This document shows positions 31,625-41,168 of a DNA stretch of 64,000 nucleotides, one piece after another. Source of the DNA: Haliotispira sp965263485. GTDB lineage: Bacteria; Spirochaetota; Spirochaetia; SP-2023. The notes under the pieces are model-generated. The model had not been told where the DNA came from and ran no database searches. It was given only the letters and a program-made list of their open reading frames with translations. Position 1 is the stretch's first letter. Every line of letters starts with the position of its first letter. Both the position numbers and the translations under genes were made by a program. The DNA lies in contig CBDHHO010000004.1 in assembly GCA_965263485.1 (NCBI GenBank), positions 806,001 through 870,000 of the forward strand, read 5' to 3'.

Positions 31625-33811
31625 ATGCAACCAAAAAACTGGGAACACGTCAGCTACCTCTGGGACGATGCGGCGGCCAAAAACATGACGGAACTGGAAC
31701 AACTGGTATACCGCTCCAATCTCCTCGGGGAAGACCAGCGCATCACCAACACCGGCGGAGGCAACACTTCCGCCAAAATAATGATGCGGGATCCCCTGAG
31801 CGGGGAAGACGTGGATATCCTGTGGGTCAAAGGCTCGGGAGGCGACCTGCGCACCGCCCGAGAGGAAAATTTCGCCTCGCTGTACCAGGAAAAACTGCTG
31901 GCCCTGCGAAAGATCTACCAGTCCAGTGCGGAAAAAGGCGCCAAAACCCCGATCGAAGACCAGATGGTCGCGATGTATCCCCACTGCACCTACAACCTCA
32001 ACCCGCGCCCCGCCTCCATCGACACCCCGCTGCACTCTTTTATCCCCGCCAGACACGTCGACCACAGCCACCCCAACGCCGTGATCGCCATTGCCGCCGC
32101 CAAAAACTCAAAGGAATTGACGCGGGAGATTTTCGGAGACGAAATCGGCTGGCTTCCCTGGCAGCGGCCGGGCTTCGACCTGGGTCTGCGGATGCAGCAA
32201 GCATGCCGCAGAAATCCCAAACTCAAGGGTCTGCTGATGGCCCAGCACGGCCTGATCAGCTGGGCCGATGAGAGCAAAGCCTGCTATGAACGGACCTTAA
32301 CCCTGATCGAAAAGGCCGCCGCTTACATTGCCGCGCGGGACAAAGGGGCGCAGGCCTTCGGCGGGACAAAATACCGGGCACTGGATGAAGAGCAGCGCGA
32401 GTCCGTGCTCTGCCAGGTGCTCCCGGAACTGCGGGGCATGGTCTCCCGGCAGCACCGATTTATCGGCACGGTGCAATCCGACCCGGCTATCCTGCAATTT
32501 GCCGGCAGCCGGGACGCACCCCGCCTGGCCGAACTGGGCACCTCCTGCCCCGACCACTTCCTGCGCACCAAAATCAAGCCCCTCTACGTCGACTGGAATC
32601 CGCAGTCTGAGGATGCCGAGGCTCTGCTGGCAAAACTACAGGCCGGCTTAGAGCAGTACCGCGAGGATTACGCTGCCTATCACGAGTCCTGCAAACACAG
32701 CGACTCCCCCGTACTGCGCGACCCGAATCCCACGGTGATTCTGATCCCCGGACTGGGTATGATCGCCTGGGGCAAGAATAAAAGCGAGTCGCGGGTAACG
32801 GCAGAGTTTTACAGCTGTGCGGTAGCGGTCATGCGGGGGGCCGAGGCCCTGAGCGAGTACATCGCCTTGCCCCGTCAGGAGGCCTTCGACATCGAGTACT
32901 GGGCCCTGGAAGAGGCCAAGCTGCGCCGCATGCCGCCCGAAAAGGAGTTTGCCCGCAAGGTCGCGATTGTCGTCGGGGCGGGCAGCGGTATTGGCAAGGC
33001 CACGGCCCAGCGTCTGGCTCGCGAGGGCGCCCACGTAGTCTGCGCCGATTTGAGTCTGGACGCGGCGCAGGCCGCGGCCCGGGAACTCACGGACATTTAC
33101 GGCCAAGGTATTGGCGTGGCGGGCACGGGCATTTCGTCCTGCGGTCCGGCCATCGGTCTGGGGGTGGATATGACCCAACGACCCAGCGTCCGCGCCATGC
33201 TGCAGCAGGTGCTGCTGGCCTACGGCGGCATCGACAATGTAATTGTTACCGCCGGGATCTTTGTGCCCCCGGATACCGCCGGCTCCATTCCCGATGAGAA
33301 GTGGGGCTTGACCTTTGATATCAACGTCATCGGCCCCTTTCTGGTCGCAGACGAGGCCCGGGCGATCTGGCAGGCGCAGGGTTTGTCGGGGACTTTGGTC
33401 TTGACCAGCAGCGTCAATGCGGTAGTGCCCAAGCGCGGCTCGCTGGCCTATGACAGCAGCAAGGCAGCGGTCAGTCATCTGGTGCGGGAGCTGGCGATTG
33501 AGCTCTCGCCCTTGGTACGGGTCAACGGTCTGGCCCCGGCGACGCTTGTCGAGGGCAGCAACATGTTCCCCCGCGAACGGGTGATCAGCTCTCTGAGCAA
33601 GTACGGCATCCGCTATTCGGAGTCCGAGGAGACGGAGGCTCTGCGCGACAGGCTGGCCGCTTTCTATGCGGAGCGCACGTTGACCCGGGCTCCGATTCGC
33701 TTGGCCGATCAGGCCGAGGCGGCCTGTCTGTTGGCCGGAGAGCGTCTAGCCAAGACCACGGGCCAGATCATCAGCGTGGACGGCGGGCTGCACGAGGCGT
33801 TTCTGCGTTGA
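31625..33811 (+). CDS. Bifunctional rhamnulose-1-phosphate aldolase / L-lactaldehyde dehydrogenase
   Basis: Fusion of 728 residues (RhaEW type). The N-terminal class II aldolase domain (residues about 1-420) has NTGGGNTSAKIM, VKGSGGDLRTA, HSFIPARHVDHSHPNAV (zinc His) and LLMAQHGLISW. It splits rhamnulose 1-phosphate into DHAP and L-lactaldehyde. The C-terminal short-chain dehydrogenase (from about residue 440) has GAGSGIGKATA, TSSVNAVVPKRGSLAYDSSK (Ser...Tyr-x3-Lys) and the closing GQIISVDGGLHEAF. It would oxidise the lactaldehyde. Both active sites look intact. Third gene of the rhamnose operon. Confidence 0.93.
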   Translation: MQPKNWEHVSYLWDDAAAKNMTELEQLVYRSNLLGEDQRITNTGGGNTSAKIMMRDPLSGEDVDILWVKGSGGDLRTAREENFASLYQEKLLALRKIYQSSAEKGAKTPIEDQMVAMYPHCTYNLNPRPASIDTPLHSFIPARHVDHSHPNAVIAIAAAKNSKELTREIFGDEIGWLPWQRPGFDLGLRMQQACRRNPKLKGLLMAQHGLISWADESKACYERTLTLIEKAAAYIAARDKGAQAFGGTKYRALDEEQRESVLCQVLPELRGMVSRQHRFIGTVQSDPAILQFAGSRDAPRLAELGTSCPDHFLRTKIKPLYVDWNPQSEDAEALLAKLQAGLEQYREDYAAYHESCKHSDSPVLRDPNPTVILIPGLGMIAWGKNKSESRVTAEFYSCAVAVMRGAEALSEYIALPRQEAFDIEYWALEEAKLRRMPPEKEFARKVAIVVGAGSGIGKATAQRLAREGAHVVCADLSLDAAQAAARELTDIYGQGIGVAGTGISSCGPAIGLGVDMTQRPSVRAMLQQVLLAYGGIDNVIVTAGIFVPPDTAGSIPDEKWGLTFDINVIGPFLVADEARAIWQAQGLSGTLVLTSSVNAVVPKRGSLAYDSSKAAVSHLVRELAIELSPLVRVNGLAPATLVEGSNMFPRERVISSLSKYGIRYSESEETEALRDRLAAFYAERTLTRAPIRLADQAEAACLLAGERLAKTTGQIISVDGGLHEAFLR

Positions 33812-33926
33812 TTGACATATGGAGATTGGGATGAGCGAAGGAACTTCAATGTGTGTTTTATATGGACTAGAAATTATTCCAGGAAAGTTTACTTCAATTC
33901 AAGGAAATACAAAAGGAGTGATCGTT

Positions 33927-35075
33927 ATGAACACAATGTATAAAAGAGTATGTCAAACTCTATTTTTGACAATTGGGATTTTGTTTGTCGCAGGATGCAG
34001 TAAAAGTGGTCCAAAGACTTATAAAATAGGTGTTATCCCCAAGTTTATTGCCGAAGACTATTTTATTGCCGCTGAGCGAGGGTTCAAGAAAGCAGGGGAA
34101 GAGTTAGGAATTCAGGTTGATTGGGTGGGGGATACTATGTCTCAAACCTCAGCTGCGAACCAGAAGAACTATATCCAGAGCTTTATAGATAAACGTTATG
34201 ATGCCATACTGGTCTCTGCACTTGACCCTGAAAGCTATGCAGAGGCTCTTCGAGAGGCGCGAGAAAAAGGAATTCTGGTCATTACTTGGGATGCTGATGT
34301 CAATCCTTCTGCACGCGACTATTTTGTCAACCAAGCAGAAGGAGATCAGATTGCGATACAGTTGCTAAAAGGTCTTGCGGGAGACCTTAGTGACTATAGC
34401 TCTGACAATCAGGCGAATATAACCCTCGTATCAACGACAACAGACTCTCCAAATCAGAATGCCTGGATAGAGGCGATTGTCAATGAGTACAATCAAAACC
34501 GGAATGCCGAGTACAGCCATATCAATCTCTTGGCGGACCAGAGACAAATTGTTTATGCCGGGAACGACCAAGGGACCGCTGATGAAAAAATCAAGGCGTT
34601 ATTGACTGCTAATACTGATATTAATGGTATTATTGCTCTTTCTTCGAATACGGTTCCAGCGGTATCTACAGCTCGGGACCAGTTAGGAATTGAAAATGAG
34701 ATAAAGATTATTGGAGTCAGTGTTCCCGAATCCTCACGCAGCGATATGCAGGAAGGCAAGATTTCTGCTGTAGTGCTGTGGCAACCGTATGATCTCGGTT
34801 ACCTTTCTGTATATGTTGCTGCGAAAGCCCTGCAAGGAAAAGAAAATGGAGAGGGGATCCACGGATCCTATTTTAAGTCTCCATTAAGCGGAACGAATAT
34901 GACTACGAGTTTCCTTGATGGAAGTACGATGATCAATTATCCCGCAGAAGGACACAAGATCCTCCCAGACAATACAATAATATTGGGAGACCCCATAGTT
35001 TGGAACCTGAAAAATATTGACCGCTTTAGAGGGTACCCACAAGCAGACAGCGGGATGGGATATTTCTTGAAGTAA
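33927..35075 (+). CDS. Sugar ABC transporter substrate-binding lipoprotein (rhamnose type)
   Basis: Periplasmic binding lipoprotein, 382 residues. AAGGAG 9 bases upstream of the ATG at 33927; the longer frame from 33819 has no ribosome binding site. Lipobox ILFVAGC. The mature part is the RhaS/ribose-binding type: TYKIGVIPKFIAEDYFIAAE, DAILVSALDPESYAEALREA, ITWDADVNPSARDYFVNQA, IIGVSVPESSRSDM. Position after rhaB-aldolase suggests L-rhamnose as ligand. Base composition drops sharply from here to 39850, so the importer was probably acquired separately from the catabolic genes. Confidence 0.88.
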   Translation: MNTMYKRVCQTLFLTIGILFVAGCSKSGPKTYKIGVIPKFIAEDYFIAAERGFKKAGEELGIQVDWVGDTMSQTSAANQKNYIQSFIDKRYDAILVSALDPESYAEALREAREKGILVITWDADVNPSARDYFVNQAEGDQIAIQLLKGLAGDLSDYSSDNQANITLVSTTTDSPNQNAWIEAIVNEYNQNRNAEYSHINLLADQRQIVYAGNDQGTADEKIKALLTANTDINGIIALSSNTVPAVSTARDQLGIENEIKIIGVSVPESSRSDMQEGKISAVVLWQPYDLGYLSVYVAAKALQGKENGEGIHGSYFKSPLSGTNMTTSFLDGSTMINYPAEGHKILPDNTIILGDPIVWNLKNIDRFRGYPQADSGMGYFLK

Positions 35076-35084
35076 CTGGAGCCC

Positions 35085-35146
35085 AAAATTCTGATGAGCT
35101 GTTTTCTGATAACTTTTTATCAGGTCTTTGCCATCAGAATTTTTGT
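35085..35146 (+). terminator. Nested hairpin terminator between binding-protein and ATPase genes
   Basis: Outer stem AAAATTCTGATG (35085-35096) with CATCAGAATTTT (35132-35143) plus a T run. The inner stem is CTGATAA (35106-35112) with TTATCAG (35117-35123). Its place inside the operon would leave the binding protein expressed above the membrane components. Confidence 0.75.
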
Positions 35147-35210
35147 ATAAGCGTTCTTTGTTTTTCAGCTTTCCAGTGATTTCCAATTAATAATTGCAAT
35201 AGTCTGGAGA

Positions 35211-36752
35211 ATGTACATGATTGGTAATGTCATCGATAGAAAAAACGGCTTACAAAGCTCTTCTCATAAAGAAATTCTTGTATTAAAAGGTATAAATAAA
35301 CATTTTGCTGGTGTTCAAGCTCTTTCTAACATGAATATTAGTTTAGAGGAAAGCGAAATTCATGCTGTATGCGGTGAAAATGGAGCGGGGAAATCCACTC
35401 TCATGAAAATCATTACTGGAATATATAAACCAGATACAGGTGATATTTATTTGAAGGGGGAAAAAATAAAGATAAATAATCCCAATGATTCTTATTGCAG
35501 GGGGGTGGCCATTATTTTCCAAGAAACCAGCCTTTTCCCGGATCTGACAGTATTGGAAAATATGTTTATGGGGCATGAAATTATGACCGGAGGCCTGTTC
35601 CCCATACTTAATTACCCTAAAATGCGAAGAAAAGCTCTCGATATATTAGATACGTTATCTGAAAAAATAGATCTAGATGCTAAAATTAATGAATTAGGGA
35701 TTGCTGCGAAACAGATTGTAGAAATCGCTAAAGCTCTGACTTTTAATGCAAAGATTCTAATTCTCGACGAACCCACTGCAGCTCTGACAAATAAAGAAGT
35801 CGATGTTTTGTTCGGAACCATGAAAAAACTGAGAAAATCTGGGGTCTCCATGCTTTATATAAGCCATCGTTTAGATGAGATATTTCGCGTAGCTGATAGA
35901 GTTACAGTGATTCGTGATGGTTCTTATGTGAATTCTGCTCCAATTGACGAAGTTACCAAAGAGCAGTTAGTTTCATGGATGGTTGGACGCACTCTTCACG
36001 AATTATATCCAAAAGTACAGGTTCCTATAACGGATGTAGTCCTATCTGTCCATAATATTAGTCAGCGGAGTACCTTGAGAAACATCAATTTTACTCTTAG
36101 AAATGGGGAAGTTCTAGGGATCGCTGGTTTATCGGGTGCAGGACGAACAAGATTAGCCAAAATACTGTGCGGGATTGAGCCTTTTGATGCGGGCCAGATC
36201 CTTCTTAACGGCAAACCAGTGGCCATCAGAAATTATCGACAAGCTTTAGATCATGGCATTGCCTATGTTTCCGAAGATCGACAAAAATTTGGTTTGGTCA
36301 CCGCCATGTCAATTATTGAAAATATTACCATGAAGAAGTTGTCAAATATAACAAACTCTCACGGCATTATCCAAAGATATCGAGAGGAAAAAATTTATAA
36401 TCATTTTTCCGATAAATTATCCATCAAGGCAGAGCACGGACATTTTGTAGTAAAAAATCTTTCAGGGGGGAATCAGCAAAAAGTGGCCGTGGCCAAGGCA
36501 CTGGCTTTAGAACCACAGATTTTAATTCTAGATGAGCCCACGAGAGGGGTAGATGTTGGTGCGAAGAGTGAGATTCACAGATTGGTATCTTACTTGGTTG
36601 AATCGGGAAAATCGGTAATTATGATTTCCAGTGATATTCCAGAATTACTGGGGATGAGCGATAGAATATTGGTTATGAAGGACGGGAGAGTGAGTGGAGA
36701 AATACAGCGAGAAGAAATGAGCCAGAAAAAAATACTGGAGATGGCTTTATAA
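35211..36752 (+). CDS. Sugar ABC transporter ATP-binding protein (two ATPase domains)
   Basis: Energises the importer; 513 residues with two fused ATPase domains as in RbsA/RhaT. The first has Walker A GENGAGKSTLM, Walker B ILILDEPTAALT and LYISHRLDEIF. The second has the altered Walker A GLSGAGRTRL, signature LSGGNQQKVAVAKAL and Walker B ILILDEPTRGVDVG, as usual for this class. GGAGA precedes the ATG at 35211; a second ATG at 35217 is possible. Followed by two permeases. Confidence 0.93.
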   Translation: MYMIGNVIDRKNGLQSSSHKEILVLKGINKHFAGVQALSNMNISLEESEIHAVCGENGAGKSTLMKIITGIYKPDTGDIYLKGEKIKINNPNDSYCRGVAIIFQETSLFPDLTVLENMFMGHEIMTGGLFPILNYPKMRRKALDILDTLSEKIDLDAKINELGIAAKQIVEIAKALTFNAKILILDEPTAALTNKEVDVLFGTMKKLRKSGVSMLYISHRLDEIFRVADRVTVIRDGSYVNSAPIDEVTKEQLVSWMVGRTLHELYPKVQVPITDVVLSVHNISQRSTLRNINFTLRNGEVLGIAGLSGAGRTRLAKILCGIEPFDAGQILLNGKPVAIRNYRQALDHGIAYVSEDRQKFGLVTAMSIIENITMKKLSNITNSHGIIQRYREEKIYNHFSDKLSIKAEHGHFVVKNLSGGNQQKVAVAKALALEPQILILDEPTRGVDVGAKSEIHRLVSYLVESGKSVIMISSDIPELLGMSDRILVMKDGRVSGEIQREEMSQKKILEMAL

Positions 36753-36836
36753 ATTTTGTATTAGAGAATTCATGATATTACAATTGTATATATTGTAATT
36801 TATTTTATACAACAATGAGTTACAGGAGATGGTTCA

Positions 36837-37835
36837 TTGAAAACAGTTTATTTACATAAAAGAGAAATGGTATTGGGGGTAATTTTCTTGATACTATTTA
36901 CTTCTTTAGCCACAACTACGAATTTTGGTTCATCGAATGGTCTGTATAGTTTTCTGATCGATGTCAGCCCTAACATTGTAGGGGCTATTGCCCTATCTCT
37001 TTTGATCATTACAGGTAATATTGATATTTCTGCCGGGACTATTATGGGGTTTATTGGTTTTACTTCGGGATACCTATCAAAACTTGGGATACCACCTGTT
37101 ATTTTTATTTCTGCGGGAATTGCTACAGGAATTTTTTTGACTGCAATAAATGGTTTTATTACGGTTAAGTTTGGAATTCCCAGTATTGTCGTAACGTTGG
37201 CCATGAATATTGTCCACTTAGGTTTTTATGCCACTTTCTTGCCCAATTCTGGTTGGATTGATGGCTTGGGGGACGCCTATACATGGTTTGGCCGGTTTCG
37301 ATTATTAAAAATAGTGCCCTTAATAGCTATTGTTGCATTAGTCATAACTTTACTATTTATGTTTATCATGAAATATACACGTTTTGGCAAAGCTGTTTAT
37401 GCTGTAGGAGGAAATCGTCAAGCGGCAATTTATGCAGGTATTAGACCTGATTCCCTGCTCATCAAAGTCTTTTGTGTAGAAGGACTGCTTTTAGGTATTG
37501 CCGGAATGCTTAAGGCTGTTACGGTAAATGAAGTTATCCCTTCAACCTTTCAGGGAAGAGAAATGGTTTTCATCGCCTCTGCTGTGGTGGGAGGTGTCAA
37601 TATTTTTGGTGGGAGAGGGAGCATAGTCGGGGCATTATTGGGGGCGGTAATAGTCTATTTACTCAGTGTTTCTGTAATCTATATGGGATTTCAGGATTAC
37701 TACCAATTTTCCCTTCAGGGAATCATTATCTTAGTTGCTGTATATTTTTCTTCTGGAGGACTGAGTCAATTAAGACAGAAAATCTGGTTATTACATTTTT
37801 TAAAGCGAAGGAATGGTAACTATGATTCGGTTTAA
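36837..37835 (+). CDS. Sugar ABC transporter permease 1 (RbsC/RhaP type)
   Basis: Inner-membrane permease, 332 residues with about 8-10 hydrophobic spans. Family motifs: GNIDISAGTIMGFIG, KFGIPSIVVTLAMNIV, GKAVYAVGGNRQAAIYAGI and ASAVVGGVNIFGGRGSIVGAL. Starts with TTG (36837), supported by AGGAG 9 bases upstream. Overlaps the second permease by 14 bases (23 if the earlier ATG is used). Confidence 0.92.
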   Translation: MKTVYLHKREMVLGVIFLILFTSLATTTNFGSSNGLYSFLIDVSPNIVGAIALSLLIITGNIDISAGTIMGFIGFTSGYLSKLGIPPVIFISAGIATGIFLTAINGFITVKFGIPSIVVTLAMNIVHLGFYATFLPNSGWIDGLGDAYTWFGRFRLLKIVPLIAIVALVITLLFMFIMKYTRFGKAVYAVGGNRQAAIYAGIRPDSLLIKVFCVEGLLLGIAGMLKAVTVNEVIPSTFQGREMVFIASAVVGGVNIFGGRGSIVGALLGAVIVYLLSVSVIYMGFQDYYQFSLQGIIILVAVYFSSGGLSQLRQKIWLLHFLKRRNGNYDSV

Positions 37836-38763
37836 AATTACCCATCAACGAATATTAGTAGCTATACTTTTATTAATGATCCTGATTTTTGGAGCTTTTG
37901 AGCCAGTATTTTTCTATCCTGATGTCTTGTTCAACCTGACTGAAATTATTGCTGAGACCGGGATTATGGCTTTGGGGATGACCTATGTTATTACGACTGG
38001 AGGTATCGATCTTTCGGTAGGATACATCCTCCAGTTAGCAGCGATAGTATTTGGAGCCACTTGGGAAACAACTGCAAGTTTACCTCTGGCAATCTTGCTA
38101 TGTATACTCACCGGAGTTTTTTGTGGAGCTGTTAATGGTGTTATTATTGCATATGGGAAGATTCCGGCTCTTGTAACAACTTTGGGAACAATGTATTTAT
38201 TTCGCGGGCTCTCAATGATTATTGCAGGTACCCAGAGTTATGCAAATTTTCCTCAAGAATTCAAAGCGTTTGCCTCTACGGACATTTGGGGTGTCATACC
38301 TATCCAATTTTTTTACTTAGTTTTTCTTTTTATTATTCTGGATATATATTATAGAAGGGGGTCTTTAGGAAGAATTCTGAAGGGAATTGGTCATAATGAG
38401 TATGCTCTTATATATTCAGGAGTGCCAACTAAAAAATACCTAATATTCAGCTATATGCTTTTAGGTATGCTATGCAGTCTTGCTGCTCTTATTTATTTAG
38501 GGAGATTATCGGCTGCGAAAACCAGCATTGGTAACAATTTGAATTTACAAGTTATTACCGCTGTGGTACTGGGAGGGACATCAGTTATGGGGGGAATTGG
38601 AAGCATCCGCGGTACTTTTATCGGGGTGCTGATTATCGGAGTTCTTCAAAAAGGTTATTCATTGCTAAATTTTAGTGGAAATATATACAATTTTACTTTG
38701 GGTATAATTCTAATAACATCTTTACTGGTATTTGGTCTTCAAGAAAAAAATAAAAATGGATAA
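37822..38763 (+). CDS. Sugar ABC transporter permease 2 (RbsC/RhaQ type)
   Basis: Second permease of the heterodimeric channel, 313 residues. Motifs: TYVITTGGIDLSVGYILQL, YGKIPALVTTLGTMYLFRGL, GHNEYALIYSGV and TAVVLGGTSVMGGIGSIRGT. The ATG at 37822 is chosen because AAGGA lies 9 bases upstream; the ATG at 37813 sits too close to it. Two different permeases in one operon is normal for rhamnose-type importers. Confidence 0.92.
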   Translation: MIRFKITHQRILVAILLLMILIFGAFEPVFFYPDVLFNLTEIIAETGIMALGMTYVITTGGIDLSVGYILQLAAIVFGATWETTASLPLAILLCILTGVFCGAVNGVIIAYGKIPALVTTLGTMYLFRGLSMIIAGTQSYANFPQEFKAFASTDIWGVIPIQFFYLVFLFIILDIYYRRGSLGRILKGIGHNEYALIYSGVPTKKYLIFSYMLLGMLCSLAALIYLGRLSAAKTSIGNNLNLQVITAVVLGGTSVMGGIGSIRGTFIGVLIIGVLQKGYSLLNFSGNIYNFTLGIILITSLLVFGLQEKNKNG

Positions 38764-38803
38764 TCTGTTGTTTATGCTACAATCAAAGTAAAAGGAGTGT
38801 GTT

Positions 38804-39850
38804 ATGTTTAATACAACATGGACAGACGGAAAGATTCGTTGGAAACGCTTGCCTATACCCCCAGAAGATATGAAACGATTTACTGCTCGTTCTAATTTTA
38901 AAGGACTGCTGCAGAGTTTATCGTTTCTAGGCTTATTTGTTTTGACAGGGGGAACAGCTTACATTGCTTATATTCAAAAGAGCTGGGTATTAATGTCCAT
39001 CGCCTTATACTTGCATGGAACCTTTTATCCGTTTGCCCCATTTTTTGCAATTCATGAGCTAACTCACAACACTGTTTTTAGAAGTAAGTATTTAAACAAT
39101 ATAATGATATGGATCTATGGTCTATTTGCCTGGGTTATGAATCCGTATTCTTTCCGTCTCAGCCATCGTCGCCATCACTTCTATACTCTGCATTGCAAGC
39201 ATGACGGCGAAGAGCCGCGTTCGCGCAGATTTTCATGGAAAGATCCTACGTTATGGCTCTCTTTTTTCCGTTTTTTCTATATTAAAAATTGCTTTATTCA
39301 TATCTCTCGCTTGTTATTGATTCGTCCTCAAGGTATTGGTTGTAATGGGCCAAGGTTCAGTGAATGGGAAAATTATGTGATGAGAGAGAAAGGAGCACCC
39401 AAAGATTGGCAAGCAGCCAAAACATGGGCACTTGTTTGTCTCTTATTCCATTTTTTATTTTCTATCTGGGCTATTTGGAGCGGGAATTGGTTTCTCATAG
39501 TTGTTGTAACACTTTCGCCCTTTTATGGCGGTTACTGGTATGCATCATTGATAGGCACACATATGCACACAGCAGTGGAAGATAACGTTGGTGACTGGCG
39601 TAAATGCTGCCGTTCTGTTAAGCTGGATCCATTTAGTTCTTTTCTTTACTGGCACATGGAAAATCATATAGAACATCATATGTTTGCGGCAGTTCCGTGT
39701 TATAATTTAAAAAGATTTAGCAAATATATCCATAAGAACTTTGCAGAAAGTTTTCCAAAGCCATTGGGTTTTTGGAAAAATCTCAATTATTGCTCCAAAC
39801 ATCCGACGAGTTCAGACTCCAGTGCCGGACCTCGCTTGAATCTACCGTAA
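38804..39850 (+). CDS. Fatty-acid desaturase / hydroxylase family membrane protein
   Basis: Integral membrane di-iron oxygenase-type protein, 348 residues. The three histidine boxes are present: HELTHN (residues about 85-90), HRRHH (about 123-127) and HIEHH (about 287-291), between hydrophobic segments. Such enzymes introduce double bonds or hydroxyls into acyl chains and need oxygen. AAAGGAGTG precedes the ATG and it follows the permease by 40 bases at the same low GC, so it travels with the rhamnose importer although no functional link is evident. Substrate unknown. Confidence 0.85.
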   Translation: MFNTTWTDGKIRWKRLPIPPEDMKRFTARSNFKGLLQSLSFLGLFVLTGGTAYIAYIQKSWVLMSIALYLHGTFYPFAPFFAIHELTHNTVFRSKYLNNIMIWIYGLFAWVMNPYSFRLSHRRHHFYTLHCKHDGEEPRSRRFSWKDPTLWLSFFRFFYIKNCFIHISRLLLIRPQGIGCNGPRFSEWENYVMREKGAPKDWQAAKTWALVCLLFHFLFSIWAIWSGNWFLIVVVTLSPFYGGYWYASLIGTHMHTAVEDNVGDWRKCCRSVKLDPFSSFLYWHMENHIEHHMFAAVPCYNLKRFSKYIHKNFAESFPKPLGFWKNLNYCSKHPTSSDSSAGPRLNLP

Positions 39851-39861
39851 GACATTCTTGA

Positions 39862-40025
39862 GGGTACCTCTAAAAATTCGCTTTTGATGCTGAATCAGCG
39901 AGATTTTGCCGATGGCGAGGAAGTGGAGCCGAAGCATACTTTGCTGTATGGTAAGGCCTTGCTGACGAAGCTATTCGGCAACAAGATCGCGATTCAGCGC
40001 GGAATTGGGATTTTTAGAGGTCCCC
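39862..40025. mobile_element. GGGRACC-type element, short form with TTGA duplication
   Basis: 164 bp from GGGTACCTCTAAAAATTC to GATTTTTAGAGGTCCCC. Perfect 4-bp duplication TTGA (39858-39861, 40026-40029). Nearly identical in its interior to the copy at 43881-44044. Confidence 0.93.
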
Positions 40026-40089
40026 TTGAGTCCGGTAGCTGCGACTCTAAAATCAACTTAATATACCGAGGAGCCAGCGGGGGGAACTC

Positions 40090-40106
40090 TAAAGGGCAGC
40101 CCTAAA
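40090..40106. repeat. Isolated GGGRACC-type left end
   Basis: AAAGGGCAGCCCTAAAAATT, diverged, between the previous element and the end of the phosphodiesterase gene; no right end. Confidence 0.5.
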
Positions 40107-40133
40107 AATTACCAACGGCAAAAAGTAAGAGCC

Positions 40134-41159
40134 TCAACAGCGGAAACGCACATACAACGGAGCGTGATCGGAAATGTCCAATGCGGTTTCGCCCGCCCGA
40201 TAAAGTACCTGCGGCTGCTCGCACAAGCTTAGGGACTCGGCATCGTAGTAAATCCGATCCAAGTGATGCATGCCAAAGATCTGCTGAAAGACCTTGGGAG
40301 CCCGCTTGATGTGCTGATTCTGGTCGCCGAAATCCACTTCCCGGAAATGGGAAGAACAGCGTTGAAGCATGCGCCCAATGGCCCGAATACGGCTGCTGTG
40401 CCAGCTGTTGAAGTCACCCGCAATGATCGCCGGAGCATTTTTGTGCCGGCGCCGGTGTCGCAGTAAGACTTCATGCAGCTGAGCTAATTGATCTTCAAAA
40501 TGCCGCGTATGGACAAAATTGATGGCGTGGATATTGATCAGCAGTAGGGATTGGCCGTTGGTCAGCTCATAACTGCTGGCCAACATTGGCTTGGGAGTAA
40601 AGGCCAGGGGTTCGCGAGCCCGGCTGATATAGCCCAGATGCTCAGTGCAGTCGAGGGGAGAGAGTGTGGCCACGCCGGCATAAGCCTTGCGGTAGCTGCC
40701 GATGCGCAACTGGCGCAGATTGGGTAGAAAGGTGAAATGGTAGCCATTGTCGTGATAAAGGCCCTGATCTTGGTGCGGAGAAAAAGTGCGCGCGACAGAA
40801 TATAGTCGGTAATTCAATTCCTGAAACAGGATGAATTCAGCCGGGTAGTATCGGTGCAGCTGATTGAAATATTCCGGCCAGCGCGGTCTGGCACATTTTT
40901 TATTCAGGTTCCAGGAAATCAGGGCGAACTCGGTCGCCACCCGTTTGCCGTTTGTGGTCGGTACAGGCCGCAGCTCATTGGCTCGGGTTTTTCTCTCTTT
41001 TTTGAGTGCCCGAGGATAGCCGTTGCGCCGGCAGGCCCGGAATCGCTGAGTCTGGCTGCGCGCAGCCTCAGCCGGGCGACGACCGGTCAGACTGGCCGCA
41101 CAGCCTGCTTGCTGCGTGCGCTGTGCATTATGGGGAGCATGAAAGATCCGGTACTTCAC
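40134..41159 (-). CDS. Endonuclease/exonuclease/phosphatase (EEP) family protein
   Basis: Metal-dependent phosphodiesterase fold, 341 residues. The core starts about residue 75: ALISWNLNKK, FILFQELNY (metal Glu), LLLINIHAINF, IIAGDFNSWHSS (Asp/Asn), DRIYYDAES and LDISDHAPLYV (catalytic His). The first about 70 residues are Arg-rich, start from a GTG and have no counterpart in the family, so the true start may be further in. Close to ung (9-base gap) and downstream of it on the minus strand, suggesting a DNA-repair or nucleic-acid role, but the substrate could also be a phosphoinositide-like or sphingolipid-type headgroup. Confidence 0.8.
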   Translation of the reverse strand: MKYRIFHAPHNAQRTQQAGCAASLTGRRPAEAARSQTQRFRACRRNGYPRALKKERKTRANELRPVPTTNGKRVATEFALISWNLNKKCARPRWPEYFNQLHRYYPAEFILFQELNYRLYSVARTFSPHQDQGLYHDNGYHFTFLPNLRQLRIGSYRKAYAGVATLSPLDCTEHLGYISRAREPLAFTPKPMLASSYELTNGQSLLLINIHAINFVHTRHFEDQLAQLHEVLLRHRRRHKNAPAIIAGDFNSWHSSRIRAIGRMLQRCSSHFREVDFGDQNQHIKRAPKVFQQIFGMHHLDRIYYDAESLSLCEQPQVLYRAGETALDISDHAPLYVRFRC

Positions 41160-41168
41160 CAGCTATAC

